NCBI GenBank assembly: GCA_035525055.1
Contig: DATLEZ010000087.1
Location: forward strand, 1-52,963
Source: DATEEG01 sp035525055
Lineage (GTDB): Bacteria > Actinomycetota > Acidimicrobiia > Spongiisociales > ZC4RG35
Length of the DNA: 52,963 nucleotides
Direction of reading: 5' to 3'
Within the stretch, counting starts at the first letter, position 1. Every line of letters begins with the position of its first letter. Made by a program: the position numbers and the translations under genes. Below, one piece after another: positions 42,618 through 50,824 of the stretch. A model generated the notes under the pieces. That model was given only the letters and a program-made list of their open reading frames with translations, made no database searches and was not told where the DNA came from.

Positions 42618-43476
42618 ACCTATGGGGCCGGTCCTGGACGGTGTCAAAACCGAGTTCTTCACACAGCTCCAGGAACAGGGCTTTCCTCACGCCTCGCCAT
42701 TCCAGGTCTGCCAGCGTCTCGGTCAAAGGAACGTCGAACCGAAGGGTCGTCAGGTCCCGATAGAGGAACGCATCCTCCTTGCGCTCAACGAGGGTGGCGG
42801 CGAGCTTGTCTGCGCCTCGGACCGTCACCTGCCAATCGCTCGATCTGGCCGGGATCGCTTCGATCTTCCTCCAGCGGGCAAGAACCGTTGACGCGGACTT
42901 GGGTCCCCAGCCCGGCAGGCCCGGCACCCCGTCGGCGGTGTCACCGACTAGTGCCAGGTAATCGGGAATCGACTCGGGTGACACTCCGAACTTCTCGCGA
43001 ACGCCGTCTTCATTCATGATCGTCTGCTGACGGCGATTCAACGTGACGATGCGATCGCCGATCACGCACTGAGTCAGATCCTTGTCGGGCGTCGCGATCA
43101 CCACTTGCTCGACGTCCTCGACCCACCTCAGCGCAGCCGTGGCGATGGCGTCATCCGCTTCGTACTCGACCATGCCCCAGCAAACGACACCGAGGACGTC
43201 GAACGCCTCCTCGATCATCGGGAACTGGGCCATCAGATTGGGGTCGACCCCCTCACCGGTCTTGTAGCCGGGGAACATCTCGTTGCGGAATGACTCGATG
43301 ACTGTGTCAGTCGCGACCGCGATGTGAGTCACGTCCGGTTCTCGCAAGAGCGCCAAGGTCGTCTCGATCACACCGAGGGTCGCTCCCACCTCCCGCCCGT
43401 CCGGGGACAAACGCGGTGGAAACCCGAAGAATGCTCGGAACAACTCATAGGTACCATCAAGAAGGTGGAGACGCAC
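42610..43476 (-). CDS. 5'-3' exonuclease / flap-endonuclease domain protein
   Basis: A 288-residue PIN-like nuclease resembling the N-terminal domain of DNA polymerase I: MRLHLLDGTYELFRAFFG has the first metal-binding Asp, YEADDAIATAALRW the central acidic pair, IATPDKDLTQCVIGDRIV the third site, and GDTADGVPGLPGWGPKSASTVLARW the helix-hairpin-helix with the last aspartates. It removes RNA primers or flaps in DNA repair. Free-standing copies occur beside PolA in many Actinobacteria. Confidence 0.92.
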   Translation of the reverse strand: MRLHLLDGTYELFRAFFGFPPRLSPDGREVGATLGVIETTLALLREPDVTHIAVATDTVIESFRNEMFPGYKTGEGVDPNLMAQFPMIEEAFDVLGVVCWGMVEYEADDAIATAALRWVEDVEQVVIATPDKDLTQCVIGDRIVTLNRRQQTIMNEDGVREKFGVSPESIPDYLALVGDTADGVPGLPGWGPKSASTVLARWRKIEAIPARSSDWQVTVRGADKLAATLVERKEDAFLYRDLTTLRFDVPLTETLADLEWRGVRKALFLELCEELGFDTVQDRPHRWQ

Positions 43477-43923
43477 GCAGACGATCCTATCGACGAGCCA
43501 GACCTTGAATCGGGGCCGGAGATCGATCCCTGGGACAAGATGGCCGAACAGGTTTCATCGCTAGGACGCAAGCTGAAGGACACCTATCGGCGGTCGATAG
43601 CCGACGAGGGCCCAGACCAGGCCGAGATCAAGGCTGCCCTTCGTACACTCGGCAACGCCTGGGAAAAGGTTGCCCAGGCGGTCGGGACAGCGGCCCGCGA
43701 CGAGGCAGTAAGGGCCAACATGAAGAGCGCCGCCACCGGATTCTTCGAGGCGGTCGGTGCCGCCTTCTCCGAACTCGGCTCCGAGTTACGCCGATCGAAT
43801 GCGTCCGACGAGGCCGTTGAGGAGCCCCGCCCCCGTGACAGCATCGTCGACGGTGACCGCGAAACGACGCCCGCTGTTGAGAGTGACGATGATGCCGTCG
43901 CCCGCTCTGATGACGACAGCTGA
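43465..43923 (+). CDS. Conserved helical acidic protein
   Basis: A 152-residue protein with a disordered acidic beginning and a helical middle (PWDKMAEQVSSLGRKLKDTYRRSIADEGPDQAEIKAALRTLGNAWEKVAQAVGTA) resembling small actinobacterial proteins of unknown function predicted to form helical bundles. It ends in a highly acidic Ser/Asp tail. The start is uncertain: GTG at 43465, which overlaps the exonuclease start by 12 bases, or ATG at 43540. It leads into a DUF2905 gene, five bases away. Confidence 0.65.
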   Translation: METHADDPIDEPDLESGPEIDPWDKMAEQVSSLGRKLKDTYRRSIADEGPDQAEIKAALRTLGNAWEKVAQAVGTAARDEAVRANMKSAATGFFEAVGAAFSELGSELRRSNASDEAVEEPRPRDSIVDGDRETTPAVESDDDAVARSDDDS

Positions 43924-43928
43924 CGTTG

Positions 43929-44093
43929 ATGGTGAGGCTCGGATGGTTCTCCTGGTTCGGCAATCTCCCAGGCGACATCCGCACGGAAGGAGAGCGAGGG
44001 AGCTTCTTCTTCCCGATAACGTCCTCGATCGTGATCAGCGTCGTCGCCACCGTGATCCTCAACATCGTTGCCCGACTCTTCAACGATCGCTAG
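43929..44093 (+). CDS. DUF2905-family small membrane protein
   Basis: A 54-residue protein: LGWFSWFGNLPGDIRTEGER is the DUF2905 motif ('GxLPGDIR...GE'), followed by FFFPITSSIVISVVATVILNIV, a single membrane helix, and a short basic end. DUF2905 proteins are widespread small membrane proteins without a known role. The ATG at 43929 is followed by the conserved opening. Its TAG stop overlaps a possible GTG start of the next gene by one base. Confidence 0.85.
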   Translation: MVRLGWFSWFGNLPGDIRTEGERGSFFFPITSSIVISVVATVILNIVARLFNDR

Positions 44094-44098
44094 TGGCG

Positions 44099-45082
44099 AT
44101 GTCCGAAGCGATTGCGAAGCGCACCCATGACGCGATCGAGGGCTCTGACACAGACGAACTCGTCCGGATCATCGATGGACACGTCGCCGCCAGGAATTGG
44201 GAGGCACTTGTGTCCCTGCGAACGCTGCTGGCCGAAGCGCTGACGAGGGGCCGGCAACTATGGGGGGTCGACCAGCACATTCGCTACCGGCTGGCTCTAG
44301 AAGGACCTCCCGAGCAGGCAGCCCGGGCCGTGGTGGAAGGCCCTGCCCGCTTTGCCCTCGGCCCTCTGACGGAAGTCGCCGCCAACCGCCACTCGTTCAA
44401 AGATCTCGAACCGTTTCTTCCTGCCGGCCCCGAGCGCTCCCTGATTGCCCATGAGCGTGTTCTCGCCGGTGAGCAAATCGATCCGGCCGCTGTCGATCTG
44501 ACAGTCATCGAGCTTCCCTTGAGCCTCGCTAGCTGGGAGCCCGCCTACTCGAGACCCGAGTACAAATCCGATCGGGTGGACTCGCATCCACCGGACTTGC
44601 CTTCGATGGACGTGCTGGCACTGCCCGAGGAAGCCGACCCGATTGACGACCCGGAGGCCACCAATGCACTGCTCAGTTTGGTGGCGCCCTGGGTGGAGGA
44701 GTCAAACGGACGAGCTCATGCGGTTGCGACCGAAGGGGAGGCGGGCGACGCCATCAGAGCCCTGGGACCGACCCGGGTTCGTCACGGTCGGCTCTCGGCA
44801 TCCCAGGCGATGGCCTGGATGGCATGGGCGGCTGGGTCCGGTGGGGCCCAGGGGCGGCGCCGGGGAGGTGCTGCCGGCCGGTTCGCGGCTTGGTGGACCG
44901 CCTCGGCTCTGGCCGGCCTCGATTGGCCCCCCGACCCCGACGACCTCGGCCGGGCAGCTGCCGAGCTTCAGTGGTTTGCCTGGTCTGACCTGGCCTCTCC
45001 GACCGGTTGGAATCTCAACCTGGCGATAGAGGACCCGATCGAAGGGCTCAGCTGGGCCATCTCGGCGGTGGACGCGGTCTAG
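44099..45082 (+). CDS. Conserved hypothetical protein, Trp-rich C-terminus
   Basis: A 327-residue protein I cannot place in a family. The N-terminal half is helical (SEAIAKRTHDAIEGSDTDELVRIIDGHVAARNWEALVSLRTLLAEAL), the middle is Pro/Asp-rich, and the last 110 residues are Trp- and Ala-rich (MAWMAWAAGSGGAQGRRRGGAAGRFAAWW...LQWFAWSDLASPTGWNLN). No signal peptide or membrane helix is evident. The start is ATG at 44099 or GTG at 44093. Its stop codon overlaps that of the convergent LLM gene as CTAG. Confidence 0.7.
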   Translation: MSEAIAKRTHDAIEGSDTDELVRIIDGHVAARNWEALVSLRTLLAEALTRGRQLWGVDQHIRYRLALEGPPEQAARAVVEGPARFALGPLTEVAANRHSFKDLEPFLPAGPERSLIAHERVLAGEQIDPAAVDLTVIELPLSLASWEPAYSRPEYKSDRVDSHPPDLPSMDVLALPEEADPIDDPEATNALLSLVAPWVEESNGRAHAVATEGEAGDAIRALGPTRVRHGRLSASQAMAWMAWAAGSGGAQGRRRGGAAGRFAAWWTASALAGLDWPPDPDDLGRAAAELQWFAWSDLASPTGWNLNLAIEDPIEGLSWAISAVDAV

Positions 45083-45852
45083 AGCCCGTCTCGCCAGGCA
45101 ATCCAGTCCGGAACCGGTGTGAAGTCGTAGTCGGGACCGCTGAAGCCCAACGTGATCTGGCTCGCGCCGAGCTTGAGGTACTCGTCGCCCAGTTCGAGCT
45201 TGCGGGGGTTGACACCGATCGATCGCTCGATCTCAGCCGGGTTGCGTCCTATCTCCGCGCAGCGCTGGTCCAGCACCGTCGACTTGTGTGCGAACGTCTC
45301 CAGGTTCCCGAAACTGTGCCAGGCGTCGGCGTGCCGAGCCACCAACCGCAACGTCTTTTGCTCACCCCCGCCACCGATCAGCACCGGGATCTTCCTGGTC
45401 GGTGGTGGGTTGACGCGACTCAGCCTCTTCTCGATTCGGGGAAGAGCCTGGGCCAGGTCTGCCAGGCGAAAGCCGGGGGTCTCACCGAATTCGTACCCGT
45501 ACTCGTCGTAGTCCTTGCGGAACCAGCCTGCCCCGATTCCGAGGATGAATCGACCGCCCGAGATGTGGTCGATCGTCCGCGACATGTCCGCCAGCAGTTC
45601 GGGGTTGCGATAGCTGTTGCAGGCCACCAGCGCCCCGATCTGCACTCGTTCGGTGGCCTCGGCCCAGGCACCCAGCATGGTCCAGCACTCGAAGTGTTTG
45701 CCATCGGGGTCACCGGACAAAGGGAAAAAGTGATCCCAGTTGTAGATGATGTCGACCCCCATCGCCTCGCCCTGCTCTACCGCTCGACGGATGTCGCGGT
45801 ACTCGGCGTGCTGTGGCTGAAGTTGGAGCGCGATTCGGACAGAACTCGTCAT
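45079..45852 (-). CDS. LLM-class (F420-dependent) oxidoreductase
   Basis: A 257-residue luciferase-like (beta/alpha)8 oxidoreductase: VDIIYNWDHFFPLSG, GALVACNSYRNPELLADMSRTIDHISGGRFILGIGAGWFRKDYDEYGYEF and PVLIGGGGEQKTLRLVARHADAWHSFG are the standard motifs. It probably uses F420 (or FMN) to reduce or oxidise a small molecule. It is convergent with the Trp-rich hypothetical protein and shares the CTAG stop overlap. Confidence 0.92.
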   Translation of the reverse strand: MTSSVRIALQLQPQHAEYRDIRRAVEQGEAMGVDIIYNWDHFFPLSGDPDGKHFECWTMLGAWAEATERVQIGALVACNSYRNPELLADMSRTIDHISGGRFILGIGAGWFRKDYDEYGYEFGETPGFRLADLAQALPRIEKRLSRVNPPPTRKIPVLIGGGGEQKTLRLVARHADAWHSFGNLETFAHKSTVLDQRCAEIGRNPAEIERSIGVNPRKLELGDEYLKLGASQITLGFSGPDYDFTPVPDWIAWRDGL

Positions 45853-45884
45853 CTGCCCACCCTAGAGGGGTTGTTGCTCCGAGC

Positions 45885-45908
45885 ACGCACGACGCACCAC
45901 GCACCACG
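45885..45908. repeat. 7-nt tandem repeat (ACGCACC)
   Basis: ACGCACG, ACGCACC, ACGCACC and a partial ACG follow one another at 45885-45908, in the 65-bp gap between the LLM and the GCS2-type genes. Confidence 0.7.
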
Positions 45909-45917
45909 ACGGGCGAG

Positions 45918-47051
45918 CTACAACTTGTACTGGGTGTCCTTGAGCAGATGGTCGACAACGGCTCGCAGGGCTTCTTCATTGTTGGCGCCCCCGGCCACTG
46001 CCGCCTGATAGACCTTGACCTGACGATCGGCCGAGGTGCCCCCCTCGACAATGGTCCTGGCGTGCTCGACCGATTCCACGCAACCGAGTTCCTCGGCATC
46101 GGGGCGGATCATCTCAATCATCTCTTCGACGAGGTCGCTGTATGGAACCAGGACTCCCTTGCCGTAGTCCATCAATGAGCCCTCGACGCCATAGCGCTGG
46201 GCGCGCCAGATGTTCTCGGAGATCAGCATTGGGGCGTACTGGCGCCAGCGCTGATTGTTGCGACGCAACCGGTAGAGCATGTGAAGGAGCGAGAGGTACA
46301 CCGCCGCCACTGTCATCGCGTCCTCGACCCTGGTGCAAACGTCGGAAATTCGCATCTCCAGAGTGGGATACCGGGCCGAAGGCCGCACGTCCCACCAGAT
46401 CTTGGTGGAGTCTTCGATGATCCCCGCATGCACCAGTACGTCGACGTGCCGCTGATACTCGTTCCAACTGGCGAACTCCTCCGGTAATCCGGTTCGTGGC
46501 AGGGTCCGAAAGGTCGAGATTCGATAACTCTTGAGGCCGGTCTGGCGCGAACCCCAGAAAGGAGAGGAGGTCGACAAGGTCAGAAGATGGGGAAGGAAGT
46601 AGCGGACCTGGTTCATCAAATCGATACGTAGATCGGGATCTTCGATCCCGGCGTGGACGTGCATTCCGCAAATGACCATCCGCCGGGCCACCATTCCGAG
46701 GTCTTCGGCCATGACCTTGTAACGGTCCCGGTCGGTTGGCTGCTGTTCCCACCACAAGGCAAACGGGTGGGTAGAGGCGGCGATGATGGCTGCACCCGAG
46801 AGAACCTGGTTCAGGGTGCGACGCATGTCGCCGAGCTCCTCGCCGACGGCCTTGACTGTGTCATGCACCCCGGTCGCCACCTCGAGCTGTGCCCTCAGGA
46901 ACTCAGGCATCGCCCGAGGACCAAGCGCCTCTTTGGCGGAGGTCCACAACTCGGGACTCGGATCGCTGACCAGATTCCGAGTAACCCGATCGACCAGCAG
47001 GTATTCCTCTTCTATCCCGACGGTGAAGGCGGGCCGGGAAATGACGTGCAT
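45918..47051 (-). CDS. Carboxylate-amine ligase, GCS2/YbdK family
   Basis: A 377-residue ATP-dependent ligase related to glutamate-cysteine ligase: TVGIEEEYLLVD at the N-terminus, AQLEVATGVHDTVKAVGEELGDMRRTL, the HVHAGIEDPDLRIDLMNQVRYFLPHLLTLSTSSPFW active-site region and RPSARYPTLEMRISDVCTRVEDAM. Actinobacteria use such enzymes (EgtA-like or YbdK) to make gamma-glutamyl-cysteine or related amides. The exact substrates cannot be decided. Confidence 0.9.
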   Translation of the reverse strand: MHVISRPAFTVGIEEEYLLVDRVTRNLVSDPSPELWTSAKEALGPRAMPEFLRAQLEVATGVHDTVKAVGEELGDMRRTLNQVLSGAAIIAASTHPFALWWEQQPTDRDRYKVMAEDLGMVARRMVICGMHVHAGIEDPDLRIDLMNQVRYFLPHLLTLSTSSPFWGSRQTGLKSYRISTFRTLPRTGLPEEFASWNEYQRHVDVLVHAGIIEDSTKIWWDVRPSARYPTLEMRISDVCTRVEDAMTVAAVYLSLLHMLYRLRRNNQRWRQYAPMLISENIWRAQRYGVEGSLMDYGKGVLVPYSDLVEEMIEMIRPDAEELGCVESVEHARTIVEGGTSADRQVKVYQAAVAGGANNEEALRAVVDHLLKDTQYKL

Positions 47052-47083
47052 TCTGTGTTTCTAGTCCGGCGTGGAGGCGGATG

Positions 47084-47145
47084 CCGCGCCAAAAAAGCGG
47101 ACGCCAGACGCCAGACGCCAGAAAGAAACCCCGATTCTGGCGCGG
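47084..47145. repeat. 7-nt tandem repeat (ACGCCAG x3) inside an inverted repeat
   Basis: Three exact ACGCCAG units run from 47101 to 47121. They are flanked by CCGCGCC (47084-47090) and GGCGCGG (47139-47145), which can pair, and CCGCGCCAAAA recurs at 47172-47182. It fills the gap between the tag and GCS2-type genes. Confidence 0.65.
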
Positions 47146-47212
47146 ACGACCTACACCAGGGGAGCAGGACTCCGCGCCAAAACCGTTCCTCCTGGATGTT
47201 CTCCCCTACTCG

Positions 47213-47815
47213 CTACCGCGAAGCAAGAGTCTTGCTTCGCTCTTCCGCGCACGCTTGCCTGGCGTGGCAGTCGGCCAGGTGGTCGTTCACCAGGCCCATC
47301 GCTTGCATGAAGGCATAGACCGTGGTCGGCCCGACAAAGGTGAACCCACGCTTTTTGAGATCCTTGGCCAGCCGAGTCGAAGTCTTGGTTGTCGGCGGAA
47401 TCTCGATTTGAGGTTGATCCGAGGGGTCGGCGTAGCTCCAGAAGAAGGCGGTCAGGGACCCGTTCTCCTCGATCACCTTCAGGGCGCGATTGGCGTTGTT
47501 TATGGTCGAGCGGATCTTTCCCTGGTGGCGGACTATGCCTCTGTCAGCGAGTAGCCGGGTGACGTCGGCCTCGTCGAACCCAGCCACGAGAACCGGATCG
47601 AATTCCGCAAAGGCGCTCCTGAAGGCGGGCCGCTTGCGAAGGATCGTCAGCCAGGAGAGACCCGACTGAAACCCTTCCAAGCACAGCTTTTCGAATAGCC
47701 GGGAATCGTCGGTCGCCGGCCGACCCCATTCCTGATCGTGATAGTCGACGTATTCGGGACCGCTCCCCCACCAACAACGGGCCAAACCGTCCTGGCCGAC
47801 GACAACTTCTTGCAT
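47213..47815 (-). CDS. tag: DNA-3-methyladenine glycosylase I
   Basis: A 200-residue Tag-family glycosylase: RCWWGSGPEYVDYHDQEWGRP has the conserved Cys and His zinc ligands and the YHDxEWG motif, FEKLCLEGFQSGLSWLTILRKRPAFRSAFAEFDP the core, and GLVNDHLADCHARQ the C-terminal His and Cys zinc ligands. It excises 3-methyladenine from alkylated DNA. The ATG at 47813-47815 gives the family's standard length. Confidence 0.94.
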   Translation of the reverse strand: MQEVVVGQDGLARCWWGSGPEYVDYHDQEWGRPATDDSRLFEKLCLEGFQSGLSWLTILRKRPAFRSAFAEFDPVLVAGFDEADVTRLLADRGIVRHQGKIRSTINNANRALKVIEENGSLTAFFWSYADPSDQPQIEIPPTTKTSTRLAKDLKKRGFTFVGPTTVYAFMQAMGLVNDHLADCHARQACAEERSKTLASR

Positions 47816-47875
47816 TCCCAGAAACTAACGACCGGGGCGGACCAAAATCGGACAGGACCCCGTTGAATAGTTCAT

Positions 47876-49438
47876 ATGGAGACTTCACTCGAATCAGAGA
47901 GCCCGTCGTTTAGCCAGTCCGACAGCCAGGCAACTGGTCGATTCGGGCCGGCATTGTTCGGTGCGGTCTCGGTTGCCCTCTCCTTCGGCATCTCGGAATT
48001 GCTCGCCGGGGCCATCGGAGCGCCTTCGCTGATCCAGGGGGTGGCGGACTGGGTGGTCGACTCGGCCCCTCCCGGTCTCAAGGATTGGGCGATCGCTACG
48101 TTCGGCACCAACGACAAGCCCGCCCTTTTGATCGGCATCGTCACGGTCGGACTCCTGCTCGGCGGTGCGGTCGGGTTGATCTCCCGTCGGCGCCTCGAAC
48201 CGGTGATCATCGCATTCGGGGCCTTCGGGATTCTGGCGGCAACCGCCACAGCTTCAAACCCTGCGGCGGGCACCACCGGACCCTGGCTGATTGCCATCGT
48301 TTCCGTGACCTTGGGATTGATCGCGTTTCGGTGGCTCACCCGCCGAACCCAGACTGCGGGGACCCGGCCGAGCGGGGAAACGGATCAAAGCCGCCGCAGC
48401 TTCCTTCAGGCCACCTCGATCGGCGGTCTTGCCCTGGTCTCGGCCGGAGTGGGACGGATCCTCTTTTCATCCAATCGGGCCGCCGCCAGCCAGCAGTCAG
48501 AAGTCACCGTCAATCCGGGTACGAGTGACATACCTGTCGCGGCTTCCTTCGACGACGTCGAGGGCCTTACCCCCGTAGTGGTTCCCAACGCCGATTTCTA
48601 CCGGATCGACACAGCCATTGTCGTGCCCCGGGTCGATCTCGCCGGATGGTCGTTGAGCTTTTCTGGGATGGTGGACAACCCCTATTCGATCAACTTCGAC
48701 GAGTTGATGGAGCTTCCGATGGTGGAACGCTATGTGACGCTGTCTTGTGTCTCCAATGAGGTGGGCGGAAAACTGGTCGGAAATGCTCGCTGGCTGGGGG
48801 TTCCGCTCAAGGACTTGTTGGACCGGGCCGGGGTCCAGGCCGGCGCCGACCAGTTGGTGGCACGCTCGGTCGACGACTTCACGGTGGGATTCCCCACAGC
48901 TGCGGCGATAGACGGGCGCGAGGCGTTGCTGGCGGTTGGAATGAACGGCGAGGCTCTGCCGCTCGAGCACGGTTTTCCGGCTCGCCTCGTCGTGTCAGGC
49001 CTTTACGGATACGTGTCCGCCACGAAGTGGATCAGCGAGATCGAGTTGACGACCTGGGACAGCTTCGATGCCTATTGGGTACCGCGCGGATGGTCGAAGG
49101 AGGCACCGATCAAAACTCAGTCCCGGATCGACACCCCCGCCAGGCGAATCGAACCAGGAGATCACTACATTGCGGGTGTCGCCTGGTCCCCCAACGTGGG
49201 AATTACGCGGGTCGAGGTCGAAGTGGACACCGGTGGCTGGAGGTCGGCAGAACTGACCGAACCTCTGTCGGAAGACGCCTGGGTCCAGTGGCGGCTCCTA
49301 CACAACTTCGGCCCCGGTTCGCATCGAATTCGGGTCCGGGCAACCGATGCGACCGGTTTCACCCAGGGGGAGAATCACGTGCCTCCCGCGCCCAACGGAG
49401 CCGAAGGCTGGCATACCATTTCAGTGACGGTGGCCTGA
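47876..49438 (+). CDS. Membrane-anchored molybdopterin oxidoreductase (sulfite oxidase-like)
   Basis: A 520-residue protein. The first 160 residues contain four hydrophobic helices, followed by a twin-arginine-like motif SRRSFLQATSIGG (near residue 170) and the molybdenum-cofactor domain of the YedY/sulfite-oxidase family: LMELPMVERYVTLSCVSNEVGGKLVGNARWLGVPLKDLL, with the Mo-ligand cysteine, then a C-terminal Ig-like dimerisation domain (VAWSPNVGITRVEVEVDTGGW). It would act outside the membrane. The fusion of membrane helices to the molybdoenzyme is a known actinobacterial layout. Confidence 0.88.
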   Translation: METSLESESPSFSQSDSQATGRFGPALFGAVSVALSFGISELLAGAIGAPSLIQGVADWVVDSAPPGLKDWAIATFGTNDKPALLIGIVTVGLLLGGAVGLISRRRLEPVIIAFGAFGILAATATASNPAAGTTGPWLIAIVSVTLGLIAFRWLTRRTQTAGTRPSGETDQSRRSFLQATSIGGLALVSAGVGRILFSSNRAAASQQSEVTVNPGTSDIPVAASFDDVEGLTPVVVPNADFYRIDTAIVVPRVDLAGWSLSFSGMVDNPYSINFDELMELPMVERYVTLSCVSNEVGGKLVGNARWLGVPLKDLLDRAGVQAGADQLVARSVDDFTVGFPTAAAIDGREALLAVGMNGEALPLEHGFPARLVVSGLYGYVSATKWISEIELTTWDSFDAYWVPRGWSKEAPIKTQSRIDTPARRIEPGDHYIAGVAWSPNVGITRVEVEVDTGGWRSAELTEPLSEDAWVQWRLLHNFGPGSHRIRVRATDATGFTQGENHVPPAPNGAEGWHTISVTVA

Positions 49439-49439
49439 G

Positions 49440-49546
49440 AAGCCTCAAGCCTCAAGCAACGACCGATCAGCGAAAACTCGCTGGACACACCTCACACCCC
49501 TTCGCCGTCGTCTTGCTTGGGGCTTGGGGCTTGAGGCTTGAGGCTT
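49440..49546. repeat. 18-bp perfect inverted repeat made of 7-nt tandem repeats
   Basis: AAGCCTCAAGCCTCAAGC at 49440-49457 and its exact complement GCTTGAGGCTTGAGGCTT at 49529-49546 are 71 bases apart. The right arm belongs to a five-unit run of GCTTGGG/GCTTGAG (49515-49549) that encodes the last residues of the DAHP synthase on the minus strand. Confidence 0.85.
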
Positions 49547-50595
49547 GACTCTTCCGCTGCTCGCATTATTTGCTGCTGGCGGCGGGACTCTGACAGGACC
49601 AGCTGGAACAAGGCGCGCACGTGGCCGGGGTCGATGCCGGTGCGCTCGGCTTCCTTTTCGATCATGACCATGAGCTCGGCCTCGCGATCGGGCATGTAGA
49701 TCGCAAGCCCCCGATTGGCCTTGACCCGCCCAATTTCGAGGGCCAGGTTCTGACGCCGGGCTAGCAGCCTCACGATCTGGTGATCGACCTGGTCGATGTC
49801 GCCCCGAAGCCGGTGAATTCCGAGTGAGGCCATCAACAAGACGAACGAGTCGGCATCCAGCTGAGGCCCGACGGTCTTCGCTGTGGAAGGGCTGGAGTGG
49901 ACCTCGATGATGACTCCGTCCGCCCCAACCCCCTGGGCCGCCAGCGCCAGTGGCTGCACCCTTATCGCATCACCGGCGGCGTGGGATGGGTCGACGATCA
50001 CAGGAAGGTGGGTGAGTTCCTTGAGATGAGGGACGGCGGTGATGTCGAGCATGTCCGAGGCGCCACCACCGAAGGATCGAACCCCGCGCTCGACGAGGAC
50101 GACATTCGGGTTGCCTTCAGCGAGCAAGTACTCGGCCGCCCACAGCCACTCGTCGAGTGTGGCTGAAGCCCCGCGCCGCAATAGCACGGGCTTGCCCAAC
50201 CGTCCTACGACCCTGAGCAGTTCGAAGTCCTGCATGCTCCCCGAGCCGATCTCGAGAGCGTCGACCTGGTCGACGGTTTCCTCGGCATCTTTCGCCTCGA
50301 GAACTTGAGTCAACACGGGAAGACCTACTTCGCCACCTGCCGCCGCGAGAAGCTTCACCCCATCCCGTCCCATGCCTCGGAAACCGTAGGGAGTGGTGCT
50401 GGGTTTGTAGGCCCCGCCCCGAAGGATGGCCGCCCCGGCGTCGGCGACAGCATGAGCCGAGGCGAGCATCTGCTCCTCGGATTCAACGGCACACGGCCCG
50501 GCGATCACCGGGAACGGGTCATGACCGATGCGGATACCACCGATCTCGACCACCGTGGCGGCCCCGCCGGTGACCCTGCTGGCTTTGCGTTCCAT
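49492..50595 (-). CDS. DAHP synthase fused to chorismate mutase
   Basis: A 367-residue bifunctional enzyme. Residues about 25-260 are a type Ibeta DAHP synthase: VIAGPCAVESEEQMLASAHAVADAGAAILRGGAYKPSTTPYGFRGMG, VLLRRGASATLDEWLWAAEYLLAEGNPNVVLVERG and VIVDPSHAAGDAIRVQPLALAA. Residues about 270-345 are an AroQ-type chorismate mutase (LRGDIDQVDHQIVRLLARRQNLALEIGRVKANRG). It makes the first intermediate of the shikimate pathway and converts chorismate to prephenate, the branch to Phe and Tyr. Its expression is probably controlled by the attenuator upstream. The C-terminal tail is encoded by heptamer repeats. Confidence 0.94.
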   Translation of the reverse strand: MERKASRVTGGAATVVEIGGIRIGHDPFPVIAGPCAVESEEQMLASAHAVADAGAAILRGGAYKPSTTPYGFRGMGRDGVKLLAAAGGEVGLPVLTQVLEAKDAEETVDQVDALEIGSGSMQDFELLRVVGRLGKPVLLRRGASATLDEWLWAAEYLLAEGNPNVVLVERGVRSFGGGASDMLDITAVPHLKELTHLPVIVDPSHAAGDAIRVQPLALAAQGVGADGVIIEVHSSPSTAKTVGPQLDADSFVLLMASLGIHRLRGDIDQVDHQIVRLLARRQNLALEIGRVKANRGLAIYMPDREAELMVMIEKEAERTGIDPGHVRALFQLVLSESRRQQQIMRAAEESSLKPQAPSPKQDDGEGV

Positions 50596-50650
50596 CTTGG
50601 TTGGCTCCTCCCTGATGAGTGGGTGCTTGTGAGCCAGGAATCCAGGAAAC

Positions 50651-50679
50651 AGAAAAACCCGGAGCCCTGGCTCCGGGTT
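50651..50679 (-). terminator. Attenuator terminator in the DAHP synthase leader
   Basis: On the minus strand AACCCGGAGCC pairs with GGCTCCGGGTT around a 2-nt loop and is followed by TTTTTCT. It stands 55 bases before the start codon of the DAHP synthase gene and just after a Phe/Tyr-rich leader peptide. Confidence 0.85.
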
Positions 50680-50706
50680 GGCTATCGGTTCTTGTCTTCT
50701 ACCGCG

Positions 50707-50766
50707 CTATGCCATCCCGGACCGGGGCCCGGTAAAAGCGAAGTAGAAGTAGAACGAGCGGTTCAC
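50707..50766 (-). CDS. Phe/Tyr-rich leader peptide of the DAHP synthase attenuator
   Basis: A 19-codon reading frame, GTG start to TAG, encodes MNRSFYFYFAFTGPRSGMA. Codons 5 to 11 include four Phe and two Tyr in seven positions. It ends about 28 bases before the attenuator terminator arm. In classical attenuation, slow translation at Phe or Tyr codons in an aminoacyl-tRNA shortage lets an antiterminator form; here TCCGGG in the leader end (50716-50721) is complementary to CCCGGA in the terminator's left arm. No good ribosome-binding site is seen before the GTG, so a leaderless message or another start is possible. Confidence 0.75.
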   Translation of the reverse strand: MNRSFYFYFAFTGPRSGMA

Positions 50767-50788
50767 TAGAACGGGAACTCTAGCTGAT

Positions 50789-50817
50789 GCCAGCCGCCAG
50801 CCCGCCAGCCGCCGGCC
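50789..50817. repeat. 7-nt tandem repeat (GCCAGCC)
   Basis: GCCAGCC occurs at 50789-50795, 50796-50802 and, after one extra C, 50804-50810, followed by GCCGGCC. It sits next to copy C of the dispersed palindromic element. Confidence 0.6.
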
Positions 50818-50824
50818 TCTCCAC

